This document shows positions 42,347 to 50,781 of a stretch of DNA of 54,986 nt, in pieces. This DNA is from DASPWV01 sp046727855 (GTDB lineage: Bacteria > Acidobacteriota > Vicinamibacteria > Vicinamibacterales > UBA2999). The notes beneath the pieces were generated by a model, which searched no databases, had not been told where the DNA came from, and saw only the letters and a list, made by a program, of their open reading frames with translations. The stretch lies in NCBI GenBank assembly GCA_046727855.1, contig JBKPDL010000088.1, positions 1-54,986 on the forward strand, written 5' to 3'. The stretch's first letter is position 1. The number at the start of each line of letters is the position of its first letter. The position numbers and the translations under genes are program-made.

Positions 42347-42990
42347 TTCACCACCGCGGCATCTTGGAGCATGGCGCACACGGCATCGAGCTCGTCGCGA
42401 TTGATCAGGTGACCCATGCCTGGATAGATGCGCTTGTCAACACGCGCGCCCAGCCGCTGAAACACCTCCGCGGTGTCGTGAACACGTTCGAGCGGGATGT
42501 GCGGATCGACGTCGCTGCAGCCGAGAAAGACCGGCGTGCCGTCCATCGATCCTGTGTATTGTCGCGGCGTTCCCGGCGGACCGATCAGGCCGCCGCTGAA
42601 ACCGATAACCGCCGCGTAGCGCTGCGCGTGGCGGACGGCAAATTCCAACGATAAGCACGCGCCTTGCGAAAACCCGAGCAGCACTACTCGATTTGTGCCG
42701 ACTCCCTGGCTGCGGAACGATTCGATGAGGCGGTTGATCTTGTTCAGGCCAGAGGTGATGCCGGGTTCGTTCTGCGGAATGGGTGCGAGAAACGAGTAGG
42801 GATACCAGGTGTGGCCTGCGGCCTGTGGCGCGAAGTACGCGATGTCCGTCAACGCCAGTTCGTGTGCGACGCTCAAGATATCTTCCGCTGATGCGCCGCG
42901 GCCGTGTACGAGAATGGCGGCCAGGCGCGCGTCAGCGAGCTCCGGCCCAAGATGCAGGACCGGCTGACTGCCGTGCGGATCGTTGGTCAT
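42322..42990 (-). CDS. Phospholipase/carboxylesterase-type alpha/beta hydrolase
   Basis: The ATG at 42990 gives 222 residues. The alpha/beta-hydrolase features are the oxyanion start LAAILVHGRGAS, the nucleophile elbow GFSQGACLSLEF, the acid in CSDVDPHIP and the His in YPGMGHLINRDEL. This matches the Abhydrolase_2 (YpfH/EstB-like) group, which cleaves short esters or lysophospholipids. Its first 59 bp overlap the 3' end of the oxidase gene upstream. Its tail ADKDSRR is read from the phased repeats. Confidence 0.9.
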   Translation of the reverse strand: MTNDPHGSQPVLHLGPELADARLAAILVHGRGASAEDILSVAHELALTDIAYFAPQAAGHTWYPYSFLAPIPQNEPGITSGLNKINRLIESFRSQGVGTNRVVLLGFSQGACLSLEFAVRHAQRYAAVIGFSGGLIGPPGTPRQYTGSMDGTPVFLGCSDVDPHIPLERVHDTAEVFQRLGARVDKRIYPGMGHLINRDELDAVCAMLQDAAVVNADKDSRR

Positions 42991-44158
42991 GGAACCATTC
43001 TGCCGGAGCATCCACGAGCGATCGCTCGAGATCCCGGATCGACGCGCAGCCGAGCAGTTTCAACGTGCGCACGATATCGGCGCGAAGAATCTCGATGGCG
43101 CGCGTCACGCCGGCTTCGCCGCCGGCGCCAAGACCGTACGCGTAAGCGCGTCCGATCAACACGGCGCGTGCGCCGAGGCATAGAGCTTTCACGACGTCGC
43201 TGCCGCGGCGAATCCCACCGTCCAACAGCACGTCAATACGGCCATTGACCGCGGCAATGACCTCGGGCAGCACGCGGAGCGTTGGCGCAACGCCGTCCAG
43301 CTGCCGACCGCCATGGTTCGACACCACGATCGCATCCGCCCCGTTATCGATCGCCTGCCGCGCATCGTCTGCGGTGTGGACGCCCTTCACCACAACGTGG
43401 CCGCCCCAGGCCTGGCGAATCCATTTGAAGTCGTCCCACGACACCATGGATTGCTCGAGCGCCGCGCCGACATCGGCGTACGGCATGGGGCCGTCCTTGA
43501 GAACAATGTTCGGAAACTTCATCAAACCGCCGTCGCGCAGATAGCCGACAAGCCATCGCGGCTTCGCGAGAAACTGAAACACGTACGGGAACATCGTGAA
43601 CGGCGCGCCCGACACCAGCTCCTTGGTGCCGTTGCGGATGTCGCGTTCACGCAATCCTGCGACCGGTGTGTCGATGGTCACCACCAGCGCCGTGCAGCCG
43701 CAGCTTTTCGCGCGGTCGATGGCGGCCAGCGCCACATCGCGACCGCCGACGAGATAGAGCTGGTACCACACTGGTCCAGTGGTGGCGCATTTGACGTCGG
43801 TGACGAGGCAGCCTGACAGCGTCGAGAGCGTGTAGATCGTTCCCGCCTTTCCAGCCGCACGCGCGGCTACCTCCTCGCCGCGCGGATAAAACATGCGGCT
43901 GCTGCCGACGGGCGCGAGAACGAACGGCAGATTGATGGTCGTGCCGAGCACTGTCGTGCGGAGATCGCAGCTTCTCGTCGCCACCGCGCTGCGCGGGCGA
44001 AAGCGGACATCGTCAAAGACGCGCGAGTTTTCGCGCAGCGTGATCTCGGCGTCGGCGCCGCCGTCGATGTAGTCGAACACGGCGCGCGGCAGCCGTTTCT
44101 TGGCGGCCAACCGCAAGTCTGCGACGTTGACGATGGCTGGTGGATCGACTCGAGGCAT
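42932..44158 (-). CDS. FMN-dependent alpha-hydroxy-acid oxidase/dehydrogenase
   Basis: This is 408 residues from the ATG at 44158 (GGAG 11 bp upstream); an ATG at 44182 is an alternative. The family motifs are ADLRLAAKKRLPRAVFDYIDGGADAE, the FMN site VLAPVGSSRMFYP, the catalytic His in IVVSNHGGRQLDGV and the phosphate loop DGGIRRGSDVVKALCLGA. It resembles lactate dehydrogenase LldD and glycolate oxidase. It should oxidise an L-2-hydroxyacid, passing electrons to oxygen or the quinone pool. It is divergent from the class A hydrolase gene. Confidence 0.92.
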   Translation of the reverse strand: MPRVDPPAIVNVADLRLAAKKRLPRAVFDYIDGGADAEITLRENSRVFDDVRFRPRSAVATRSCDLRTTVLGTTINLPFVLAPVGSSRMFYPRGEEVAARAAGKAGTIYTLSTLSGCLVTDVKCATTGPVWYQLYLVGGRDVALAAIDRAKSCGCTALVVTIDTPVAGLRERDIRNGTKELVSGAPFTMFPYVFQFLAKPRWLVGYLRDGGLMKFPNIVLKDGPMPYADVGAALEQSMVSWDDFKWIRQAWGGHVVVKGVHTADDARQAIDNGADAIVVSNHGGRQLDGVAPTLRVLPEVIAAVNGRIDVLLDGGIRRGSDVVKALCLGARAVLIGRAYAYGLGAGGEAGVTRAIEILRADIVRTLKLLGCASIRDLERSLVDAPAEWFHDQRSARQSAGPASWAGAR

Positions 44159-44350
44159 GCGGGCAGTGGCTCCTGCGGCCATATTCTAATGGTGCGTCGC
44201 CCGCGGCAAAACGCTCCGACGGAATGAAGATTCCGTTGACGTTCGTGCGGCACACCGTGGCGGCCAGCGCAGTGAGAGTGCGATCGCAACCTGAGCAGCG
44301 CTGGTCCGACGAGTTTTAACGCGTCCCAGCGCGCCACGTAAACTACTTGG

Positions 44351-45229
44351 ATGCAGGGCGCCGCCGATTCCCTCGAGGCTGTACTGGACGGCCGCCTTCG
44401 CGAAATCTCGGACCACATTACCTCCGGCACGCTCGGCGTTAGCGTGTACGACTACCTGTCGGGCCTGTCCTGGCAGTTCAACGGCGATCGCTGGTTTCAC
44501 GCCGCCAGCGTGATCAAACTCGCGATTCTGGTGGCCTTGTACGACGCCGCCGACCAGGGACGCTTCTCGCTCGGAAATCGCCTGCACGTTCGCAATCGTT
44601 TCCTGAGCGTTGCCGATGGACTGCCCTTTCGTATCGATCCCAACCGCGACGCCGACGGCGAGGTGCATGCGGCGCTCGGAAGGACGATGCAGCTGCGCCA
44701 GCTGGCGCGGCGCATGATCATCACGAGCAGCAATCTCGCGACGAATCTTCTCGTCAACCTCGTTGGCGTCGAGCACGCTCGCGAGACGATGGCGCGGCTC
44801 GAGATTCAGGGCGTCGAGCTCAATCGAGGCGTCGAGGACGAGCGCGCCTTCGAGCAGGGACTCAGCAACCGCATGACGCCGAACGGCGCCGTCGCGCTGC
44901 TGCGCGCGATTTTCGCCGCGAAGGGAATCTCGCTGGAAGCGTCGGAGGAAATGAACAACCTGCTGCTGGATCAGCAGTTCAGCGGCACCATCGGGCCGGG
45001 GCTGCCGGACAACGTGCGCGCCATTGCCAAGATCGCGCACAAGACGGGCGAGATTTCCACCGTAACGCACGATGCCGGGGCCGTGTTCATGCCGGGCCGT
45101 CCGCCGTATCTCGTCGCGATTTTTGTCGAGAGCGAAGGCGATTTGAAGGAGCGTCAGGAAGCGGCCATCGTCGCGTCGGCGGCGATTTGGGAGTGTGTCG
45201 CCGCCGCCGGCGAGGGAGTGCCCAGGTGA
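44351..45229 (+). CDS. Class A beta-lactamase-like serine hydrolase, first gene of a three-gene operon
   Basis: This 292-residue protein has no signal peptide. Class A motifs are present: Ser53-Val-Ile-Lys56 (AASVIKLAIL), Ser126-Ser-Asn128 for SDN, and Lys231-Thr-Gly (HKTGEIS). The omega-loop glutamate may be in GVEDERAFEQG. The lack of export suggests a cytosolic D-amino-acid or beta-lactam-ring enzyme, not a drug resistance enzyme. Its TGA overlaps the next GTG (GTGA), so translation is coupled to the M15-like gene and through it to the ligase-like gene. Confidence 0.85.
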   Translation: MQGAADSLEAVLDGRLREISDHITSGTLGVSVYDYLSGLSWQFNGDRWFHAASVIKLAILVALYDAADQGRFSLGNRLHVRNRFLSVADGLPFRIDPNRDADGEVHAALGRTMQLRQLARRMIITSSNLATNLLVNLVGVEHARETMARLEIQGVELNRGVEDERAFEQGLSNRMTPNGAVALLRAIFAAKGISLEASEEMNNLLLDQQFSGTIGPGLPDNVRAIAKIAHKTGEISTVTHDAGAVFMPGRPPYLVAIFVESEGDLKERQEAAIVASAAIWECVAAAGEGVPR

Positions 45230-45831
45230 CCGATCAGGTGAATGGGCTGTCCATCGTCGATGGCTTGCAACTGCCGCAGCGACATCGCGAGTTGTTGCGG
45301 CCCGGCGAGTTGATGAAAGGGCGTAACGGGGCCATGCACCGATTGCCGCGCTTCTTCTACGCCGTTCCGTCGAGTTCGGTAGCCGTGAGCACGCTGCTCA
45401 CACCGCATTTCGGTCTCTGGGAGTTCATGGAAGTCGATCTCTTCGAAGCCGAGCCGCTGCGACGTTATCCGCGCTACGTGCCGTGCGCCGTAACGGTGCT
45501 TGCCGCGGCGCTCGAAGTGTTGCGCGCGGAGATTGGCGCGCCCGTGCGTGTCGCGGCCAACGGCGGTTACCGCTCGCCGTCGCATGCCGGGTCGAGATCC
45601 GGGTCGCCGCATTGCTGGGGCACTGCTGCCAACGTGTTTCAGATCGGCGCCGACTATCTCGACAGCGAAGAAATGATTCAGCGCTATGCCGCGGTCGCGG
45701 CAAAGACGGTCGCGGGATGCTGGACGCGGCCATATGGGCATGAGCCGGGTTGCGCTGACGATCACCTCCACATCGATGTGGGTTTTGTCACCGTCGTGCC
45801 GCGCGACATTTCGGAAGCGGCGGGGCACTAG
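45226..45831 (+). CDS. M15-like D,D-peptidase domain protein with altered metal ligand
   Basis: This 201-residue protein starts at a GTG overlapping the previous stop. Residues 112-136 contain NGGYRSPSH and SPHCWGTAAN, the S-x-H-x-x-G-x-A-x-D block of M15/VanY-like D-Ala-D-Ala peptidases, but the metal Asp is Asn136. The last ligands are in DDHLHIDVG (His180, His182). So one zinc ligand is changed while the His residues remain. It lacks a signal peptide. It may be a weak peptidase or a peptide-binding partner of the ligase-like gene 2 bp downstream. Function is inferred from family motifs only. Confidence 0.75.
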   Translation: MTDQVNGLSIVDGLQLPQRHRELLRPGELMKGRNGAMHRLPRFFYAVPSSSVAVSTLLTPHFGLWEFMEVDLFEAEPLRRYPRYVPCAVTVLAAALEVLRAEIGAPVRVAANGGYRSPSHAGSRSGSPHCWGTAANVFQIGADYLDSEEMIQRYAAVAAKTVAGCWTRPYGHEPGCADDHLHIDVGFVTVVPRDISEAAGH

Positions 45832-45832
45832 C

Positions 45833-47041
45833 ATGGGCGCCCTCCCCATCGTTACTGCGCTGAAGCACTGGAAAGGCGAGGTCATCGCCGATCGCATCAT
45901 GCGGGCGGTAGGCGGCCTCGAAGCCGAGTTCGGCGTCCTTCTCGATGGCAAGCCCGCGAAGCCTGAGGATGTGTTCGGGGATCCGCGCGGGTTCATTCGC
46001 ACGCCGCTCGTTCACAGGACCGGCCGCTCGTTTCAGTTGCCCAACGGCGCCGCCGTGTACTTCGATACCGGCGTGATCGAAATCGCGACACCGGTGATGG
46101 AGCTCGAGCGAGGTTGCTTCGGCCGGCTCGCGCGGTCGCTCGACGACGCGGTGTCGTTTGTACGGCGTGAACTCGACGAGTGGGAAAAGCTCAGTGGTCG
46201 ACGCATCAGGCTGCAGGGATTCAGCACGCATTACAACGTATCGGTCAGCGGTGAGGGAACGATGGCGCCGTCGCGGCACGTCAGAGATCTGGCGTCGCTG
46301 TTGATCCACGTGCTTCCCGCGCCGGTCATGCTGCTGGCGACCAATCGCCGATCGACCGGCGTGGGTGTTCGGCCGCGGCCGCGGCGCATCGAGGTCACGG
46401 TGGACTTTCCGCCAGATCCCGCGCGTCTTGCTGCCACGGGTGCCATGATTGGCGGCATCGTTCTGGCCGCGCATCGGTGGCGCGATCTGAGCATTGCGGG
46501 TCTGGCGCGACGAGGGATTCCTGTTGTGCAAGGCTTCGTGCCCATGAAGCACACGTCGCGTCACGGCTGGCTCGCGAGGTTTGATTGTTACCCGCTCAAC
46601 CCGTTCGCGTGCGATACCGATGCGGCCATCTGGATGACGCCGGCGGGTCCGATCAGCCTGCGTACGCTCGCGCGGCGCATCATGCGCGTGTTCGACGGAC
46701 CGATCCGTAAGATTGCGGATCCGTACTCTTACGAAGTTGCGAAGAACATTCTCGAAGGCAGGTCGCGATCGTGGTTGCAGGAGGACGATCGTCCTTCGTC
46801 GTACGACGACGTGGGACGGGCGCTGCCGCCGGCAGCGCTCAAGCGACTCGGTCTGTCGCGTTATGAACGTGTGGTGCTGAACACAATGGGGCACAAGCCG
46901 TTGACGCTTGGACGGGACCGCTTCACGCCCGTGAGAATGCGGGGCTGGTCCCGTGTGGTGTTTCGCCGTGAACGCGATGGGGCGCGCACAGTGCTGCCGC
47001 TCGACACTCTGGTCCGTCACCTTGATGATTGGGCCGCGTGA
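45833..47041 (+). CDS. Candidate amidoligase (GCS-like COOH-NH2 ligase)
   Basis: The ATG at 45833 gives 402 residues; the gene follows the M15-like stop by 1 bp. GGLEAEFGVLLDGKPAKPED (about 27-46) resembles the GxExEFxLxD start of glutamate-cysteine-ligase and amidoligase folds, with Glu30 and Glu32 as metal/ATP ligands. TGVIEIATPVMELERG (79-94) resembles the xExATP strand and following helix. A His-x-Asn-Val-Ser-Val strand (FSTHYNVSV) fits the family's HxH-type position. I recognise the fold by these spaced blocks, not by overall identity, so the assignment is tentative. A peptide or cell-wall amide bond is the likely product, in view of the two peptidase-like partners. Confidence 0.55.
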   Translation: MGALPIVTALKHWKGEVIADRIMRAVGGLEAEFGVLLDGKPAKPEDVFGDPRGFIRTPLVHRTGRSFQLPNGAAVYFDTGVIEIATPVMELERGCFGRLARSLDDAVSFVRRELDEWEKLSGRRIRLQGFSTHYNVSVSGEGTMAPSRHVRDLASLLIHVLPAPVMLLATNRRSTGVGVRPRPRRIEVTVDFPPDPARLAATGAMIGGIVLAAHRWRDLSIAGLARRGIPVVQGFVPMKHTSRHGWLARFDCYPLNPFACDTDAAIWMTPAGPISLRTLARRIMRVFDGPIRKIADPYSYEVAKNILEGRSRSWLQEDDRPSSYDDVGRALPPAALKRLGLSRYERVVLNTMGHKPLTLGRDRFTPVRMRGWSRVVFRRERDGARTVLPLDTLVRHLDDWAA

Positions 47042-47073
47042 CTGTCCACAGTCGACGTCGCCAGTGGACGGGA

Positions 47074-48705
47074 CTACGGTCCATCACACCGCGCACGGAT
47101 AAACTGCAGATCGCGTTCGACAACGTGCTTTGCCCCCACAGTGTGATAACACGTTCCGTCAAACGGCGTGGAACGATCGCCAACGTTCCGCTCCACCACC
47201 ACAGTGATCTCGCGTATGTTCGCCGTCTGCAAAGCCGCCAGCATCTCGTGCCACGTCCCGCTCTCGGCCGCGTACAACGTCGTGTACCTGCCGTAGAGTG
47301 CCGCCGTCACCTGGTCGAACCACCAGACATCGGTAATCACGTAAGTTCCCGCCGGAATCAGTTGCTCTGCACTTGACACGAGCTGCGCGTAAAGCTGCTT
47401 CGAACCACGCAGCTCCCGATATGCGCTTCGCGTCGTCGCCACGCCACAAATGCAGATCACGGCGATCATGCCGACCCGCAACACGCGCAGAGGGCCCGGA
47501 TTTGCTGCGTGTTGCGCCACGAGCGCCGTGAGCAGGACCAGCGGCGGAGATACCGTGATCAAAAAGCGCGGTCCCCATTGCGCGCCGCCATCGTGCGCGG
47601 AGGTCAGCCAGATGCCCGCAATGGCCACGAGTGCGATGGTCAGCAAGCTGCGCGCACCCTTTTCTCTCGGGACGTCTACCAGCAACAGTCCACCAACTGG
47701 CCATGCCATCCACAGGACCGCTCGACTGTAATAGCCAAGTGTTGCAGCGATCGCGAGAAGACTCGCGCCCAGCAGACCCAATGTCAAAGCGGATTCACGC
47801 GACGGCACCGCACGTCTGAGCAGCCATGAGGCCGCGATCAGCAGCGCCACAACAATCGTGATCCTCGACGACCAGGCCAGCCACAAGTCAAGTCGTTCGA
47901 ATCGAGTGGGTAGCCAGCCAACACCAAGCGGGCCAAGACTTGTTTCGATGTGCGGCCCGAACAGGCTGCCGAAATGAACGGCGTTGTAGCCGACAAAAGG
48001 GAGATAGCCGACCACTGTCCCGAGCAACAGGAACAGCAGGCGTTTTGGACGCCACCCGACCGCTGCCGCGACGCCGGCACCGTACCAGACCGCTTCAGGC
48101 CTGAGCAACGCCGCAACACCAATGAGGATGCCGCACCATAGGTCGGGGCTCGCACGACGGCCATCGGCGTTCGCAAAGCACACGGTGGCGCCGGCGAGCG
48201 CTGCGGCAGCCGGGACGTGCTCCCAGAATTCGAGCGCGTAAAAGAACAGCGGGCTCGCCGCGACACAGAAAAAACCCAGTAGCAGCGGCGAGAGATCGGG
48301 CGTCAGCCGCCGCCGAACCGCGTTGAGCAGCAGCGGAAAGAGCGCGTAGCTCACCGCCGGCAGCACATACGCACCGGCGAGGCCCAGAACAGCAATGAAT
48401 GGCGCTGCAATAACTGGAAAAATCGGCGACTGCACTACGTGTGCATGGTCGCCGTGAATCGGAAAGAACCGTTCGACCCAGAGCACGGGCTGCCCCGCAA
48501 TCCGCGGCAGGTCGATCTCGAACGGCCGCATCGGATGCGCGATGGCATTCTTCGCGGCGATCAGCTTTACGCCGGAGTCGCCGCTGAAGAATGCGTCTTG
48601 GGGTTGGTTGAAGAGGAGAACGAACGCCAGCGCCGCGCCCGTTGCCGTCCACGCGACGATTGCCGGTGACCTGCTGACCGTCGACTGCGGACCGCCCACG
48701 GTCAC
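47074..48705 (-). CDS. Multi-pass GT-C-type glycosyltransferase-like membrane protein
   Basis: The GTG at 48705 overlaps the Nramp-like stop as GTGA and gives 543 residues; the longer frame upstream is antisense-like in composition. It has about ten to eleven hydrophobic helices. The first loop holds FFSGDSGVKLIAAKNA, an acidic Asp in the position of the GT-C catalytic loop. LRPEAVWYGAGVAAAVG and the C-terminal soluble part (about 445-543, GTYVITDVWWFDQVTAALYG) match lipid-linked sugar transferases of the PMT_2/ArnT kind. The donor and acceptor are not known. It is the third gene of the FmdB/Nramp-like operon. Confidence 0.8.
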   Translation of the reverse strand: MTVGGPQSTVSRSPAIVAWTATGAALAFVLLFNQPQDAFFSGDSGVKLIAAKNAIAHPMRPFEIDLPRIAGQPVLWVERFFPIHGDHAHVVQSPIFPVIAAPFIAVLGLAGAYVLPAVSYALFPLLLNAVRRRLTPDLSPLLLGFFCVAASPLFFYALEFWEHVPAAAALAGATVCFANADGRRASPDLWCGILIGVAALLRPEAVWYGAGVAAAVGWRPKRLLFLLLGTVVGYLPFVGYNAVHFGSLFGPHIETSLGPLGVGWLPTRFERLDLWLAWSSRITIVVALLIAASWLLRRAVPSRESALTLGLLGASLLAIAATLGYYSRAVLWMAWPVGGLLLVDVPREKGARSLLTIALVAIAGIWLTSAHDGGAQWGPRFLITVSPPLVLLTALVAQHAANPGPLRVLRVGMIAVICICGVATTRSAYRELRGSKQLYAQLVSSAEQLIPAGTYVITDVWWFDQVTAALYGRYTTLYAAESGTWHEMLAALQTANIREITVVVERNVGDRSTPFDGTCYHTVGAKHVVERDLQFIRARCDGP

Positions 48706-49988
48706 AACGCGGTCATCACTTCCTGAAAGCCGACCAGCACGAACAACGCAAGGATCGCGATGAGGACGACGTTGGTGGTCCAGTGATTGTGCGGTACTGG
48801 CGCGCGCCACCTTACACGGTTGTTGAGATACAGCAGCGTCGCCGCGAGAAACGGTACGAACAGGCTGCCGACGATGGTGTACGCCACGATGATCGCGACG
48901 GGCCGGCGCATGAATGCGAACGGCAGCGGCGCCAGCGTGATGAAGACGAGCGCGAGACGATACGGCGTGCTCGTGACCTGAGTAAGCTTCTGCCGCGCCT
49001 CGTGCGGCATTTTCTTGAGAACGCCGTAAAAGTCCGCGTACAGATACGGCACGCTTTGCCACACACCGAGCAGCGACGCGAAGACCGCTGCCCAGAAGCC
49101 CACCGAGTACGCATACACACCAAACGTGCCGAGCATCGTGCCGAGCATTTGCGCCATTTTGGGCACGGCCTGCGCGTCGGTGATGGTTACGCCTGCACGA
49201 AAGAAGGCCTGATCGGCAATCAACATGATCGACATGCCGAAGAGCGCCGTAAAGATGTACGCAACGGAGATGTCACCACGAACGTAGCCGAGATGCCCGG
49301 GCGTGTCGATGCGCTCCTCGCGCATCCAGTAGTTGTAGGACAATATCGTGATCGAGCCGCCGATGCCGCCGATGAGCGACAAGACGTTCGCACCGCTTCC
49401 GGCAGGGATGCTCGGCACGAATGTTCCCTTGAGGGCATGCAACGGATCGTGCAGCGTCATCACGGCGCAAAACAGAATGCTGAACCCCATGATGCCGACG
49501 AGCAGCTTCATCAGTTTCTCGAAGCCGGCGTAGCCACCGAACCAGACGAAGGCGAAACCAATCAAGCTGTGGGCGACAGCGCCCCATGGTTGTGAGATCG
49601 CGCCACCCGTCAGGTTGGAAATTCCCAGCCCCGTCGCGTTGGTCAGCGCGGCGCTCACCGCTACCGTCCAGAACACGAGATATGCGCCGAAGTAGAACTT
49701 GACGAACGCGGGCAGATGCTCGGCCCAGCCCTCGAGCGCCGTTTTCCCAGTTGCGAGCTGCCAGCGGGCAATGCCTTCACTGAGCACGAACTTGAAGAAC
49801 GCGCCAACCGCGATGCCCCACAGCAGCAGGACGCCGTACTTCGCGCCTCCGACCGTGGCAGATACGACGTCGCCGGATCCAATGCCGGTGGCGGCAACGA
49901 TGAGGCCGGGTCCGGCGAGTTTGAGAAAGCTGACGGTAGGTGGAGCCTGAACGAGCGCGGGCGAGGCGACCGCCTTCTCAGTCGTCAT
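48702..49988 (-). CDS. Nramp-related membrane transporter with non-canonical metal motifs
   Basis: This 428-residue protein has about eleven membrane helices and the Nramp layout. TM1 reads GPGLIVAATGIGSGDVVSAT (26-45), where true Nramp proteins have the metal-binding Asp-Pro-Gly-Asn. TM6 reads GGIGGSITILSYNYWMREE in place of the conserved Met-Pro-His. The two signature sites for Mn/Fe are therefore changed, so the substrate may differ. Its start overlaps the FmdB stop by 11 bp, and its stop overlaps the GT-C start. The family assignment is good; the transported ion is not clear. Confidence 0.85.
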   Translation of the reverse strand: MTTEKAVASPALVQAPPTVSFLKLAGPGLIVAATGIGSGDVVSATVGGAKYGVLLLWGIAVGAFFKFVLSEGIARWQLATGKTALEGWAEHLPAFVKFYFGAYLVFWTVAVSAALTNATGLGISNLTGGAISQPWGAVAHSLIGFAFVWFGGYAGFEKLMKLLVGIMGFSILFCAVMTLHDPLHALKGTFVPSIPAGSGANVLSLIGGIGGSITILSYNYWMREERIDTPGHLGYVRGDISVAYIFTALFGMSIMLIADQAFFRAGVTITDAQAVPKMAQMLGTMLGTFGVYAYSVGFWAAVFASLLGVWQSVPYLYADFYGVLKKMPHEARQKLTQVTSTPYRLALVFITLAPLPFAFMRRPVAIIVAYTIVGSLFVPFLAATLLYLNNRVRWRAPVPHNHWTTNVVLIAILALFVLVGFQEVMTAL

Positions 49989-50226
49989 GATGGATGCGAT
50001 GTTCTTCCTCGGCGATGATCGCGTCCTTGCGCTTGGCGATTTGCTGCTGCCGCGATTTGATCGCGTTGGCCTGGCGCATGCTGTCGGTGCTGACGGCCGG
50101 GCTGGAGAACAGCTTCTCTAAATCGGCCGAGCTGCACTCGGGGCACTGCGGCGCGGGCAGATGCGGCCGCACAAGTGTTTCGAATTGGTGACCGCAGCTG
50201 CGGCACTTGTATTCAAATATCGGCAT
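49978..50226 (-). CDS. FmdB-family zinc-ribbon protein
   Basis: This 82-residue protein starts at MPIFEYKC. The zinc ribbon has two pairs: Cys8-x-x-Cys11 and Cys28-x-x-Cys31 (APQCPECSS), followed by a basic/acidic helical tail (QQQIAKRKDAIIAEEEHRI). FmdB proteins are small regulators named for the formamidase cluster; most are unstudied. As first gene of an operon with a transporter and a glycosyltransferase it may be a metal-sensing or assembly partner, which is inference. Confidence 0.9.
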   Translation of the reverse strand: MPIFEYKCRSCGHQFETLVRPHLPAPQCPECSSADLEKLFSSPAVSTDSMRQANAIKSRQQQIAKRKDAIIAEEEHRIHHDD

Positions 50227-50247
50227 GCCAAACCCCAAAACTCTCTC

Positions 50248-50299
50248 GTAGCGCGGGACCTCAAAACCCTCTTGTAGCGCGGACCTTCAGGTCCGCGAT
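50248..50299. repeat. Dispersed palindrome, family A, copy 2 with a partial copy
   Basis: A partial unit (GTAGCGCGGGACCT, 50248-50261) is followed by the complete palindrome CGCGGACCT-tc-AGGTCCGCG (50278-50297). The 27 bp at 50273-50299 equal 12518-12544. It lies between the FmdB and dehydrogenase promoters on divergent strands. Confidence 0.75.
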
Positions 50300-50313
50300 A
50301 AAGTCTGCCACAC

Positions 50314-50781
50314 ATGGCTCGTGTTTCGCTCACGGTCAACGGCACCGCGCACACCGTTGACGTCGATCCGGCGACGCCGCTCCTGTATGTGCTGAGCGAC
50401 GAACTCGCCTTGCGCGGCCCGAAATTCGGCTGCGGCCTCGGCCAGTGCGGTGCGTGCACCGTGATCGCGCGCGGCCGCGCGATTCGATCCTGCGTCACGC
50501 CCGTGTCCACGGTCGAAGGTGCAAGCCTCACAACACTCGAAGGGCTTGGCACGCCTGAGAAACCACACCCCCTTCAGCAGGCGTTCATCGATGAGCACGC
50601 CGCTCAATGCGGCTTTTGCTTGAACGGTGTGATTCTCACGGCCAAAGCGTTTCTCGATCAGAACCCAAAAGCGAGCGATGCCGAGATCAGACAGGCGCTC
50701 TCTGGCGTGCTTTGCCGCTGCTTCACCCACGTGCGCATGCTGCGCGCTATCGCGAAGTATCGGGACGGAGCGCGCGCATGA
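50314..50781 (+). CDS. 2Fe-2S subunit of a molybdenum hydroxylase
   Basis: This 155-residue protein has two iron-sulfur domains. The plant-type ferredoxin half has Cys40, Cys45, Cys48 and Cys60 (FGCGLGQCGACTV). The second domain has Cys99, Cys102, Cys134 and Cys136 (QCGFCLNG, LCRC). This is the small subunit of the CoxS/IorA/xanthine dehydrogenase type. It passes electrons from the molybdenum subunit to a carrier. Its stop overlaps the start of the large subunit (ATGA). No FAD subunit is encoded in between, so this is a two-subunit form such as isoquinoline or aldehyde oxidoreductase. Confidence 0.95.
   Translation: MARVSLTVNGTAHTVDVDPATPLLYVLSDELALRGPKFGCGLGQCGACTVIARGRAIRSCVTPVSTVEGASLTTLEGLGTPEKPHPLQQAFIDEHAAQCGFCLNGVILTAKAFLDQNPKASDAEIRQALSGVLCRCFTHVRMLRAIAKYRDGARA

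Noticed and set aside
44351..45229. Antibiotic-resistance beta-lactamase
   Set aside because: There is no signal peptide and the operon partners are peptidase-like and ligase-like; a resistance role is not supported.
48706..49062. N-terminal extension of the GT-C frame
   Set aside because: It lies inside the Nramp-like gene and is His/Arg rich without membrane helices.
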